Of a stretch of 5,416 bases of DNA, positions 5,416 through 5,416 are shown piece after piece. The translations under genes were made by a program, and so were the position numbers. Positions within the stretch are counted from its first letter, which is position 1, and the number at the start of each line of letters is the position of its first letter. The notes under the pieces were generated by a model. It was given only the letters and a program-made list of their open reading frames with translations, had not been told where the DNA came from and searched no databases. The DNA comes from an uncultured Legionella sp. (GTDB lineage: Bacteria; Pseudomonadota; Gammaproteobacteria; Legionellales; Legionellaceae): positions 1 through 5,416 of the forward strand of contig CAISKC010000344.1 in NCBI GenBank assembly GCA_903885895.1, read 5' to 3'.

Positions 5416-5416
5416 A

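Larger units (their letters stand above)
5046..5416. other. Non-coding region downstream of ygfZ, mostly repeat DNA
   Basis: No gene is supported. The first 90 bases are AT-rich with no intrinsic terminator. Two tandem 127-bp palindromic units fill 5137-5390. A short tail follows with a DnaA-box-like sequence at the edge. Transcripts from ygfZ would read straight into the palindromes, which could themselves stop or stabilise the RNA. Confidence 0.8.

Overview
The window looks like a chromosomal piece of a gammaproteobacterium with fairly low GC (judged by eye, not computed). The sdhE-ygfX pair beside ygfZ is a gammaproteobacterial arrangement. The AT-rich gaps filled with REP-like palindromes suggest a host-associated or Legionellales-like lineage, but that placement is a guess. 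No phage, transposase, CRISPR or plasmid gene is visible.

Layout. Positions 1-368 are non-coding and hold a solo half of a REP-like palindrome (34-90), a second and unrelated long imperfect palindrome (178-275), and a 15-bp stem-loop that probably ends htpG transcription (318-358). On the minus strand, read right to left, come dus (tRNA-dihydrouridine synthase, 3063-4010), sdhE (flavinylation factor, 2747-3010), ygfX (small membrane protein overlapping sdhE, 2359-2793) and htpG (Hsp90 chaperone, 369-2273). htpG has a strong SD and a sigma-32-like promoter that begins directly after the ygfX stop codon, so it is probably its own heat-shock unit. On the plus strand, divergent from dus, lies ygfZ (folate-binding, Fe-S/tRNA-modification protein, 4077-5045). 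The 66-bp dus/ygfZ gap holds a perfect 20-bp palindrome flanked by -10-like hexamers. Positions 5046-5416 are non-coding and hold two tandem 127-bp units, each a cloverleaf-like nested palindrome of the family seen at the left edge, and a consensus DnaA box at the right edge.

How the genes fit together. dus, sdhE and ygfZ all touch cofactor or tRNA-modification biology: Dus is an FMN enzyme on tRNA, SdhE helps attach FAD to succinate dehydrogenase, and YgfZ supports Fe-S enzymes such as the tRNA-modifying MiaB. Escherichia coli has ygfZ directly divergent from sdhE-ygfX. Here dus is inserted between them and reads with sdhE-ygfX. The genes themselves are ordinary. The most unusual material is the repeat DNA: the two tandem units differ at six positions, and every difference falls in a predicted loop or turns a mismatch into a pair. 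I did not find a clearly new protein system.
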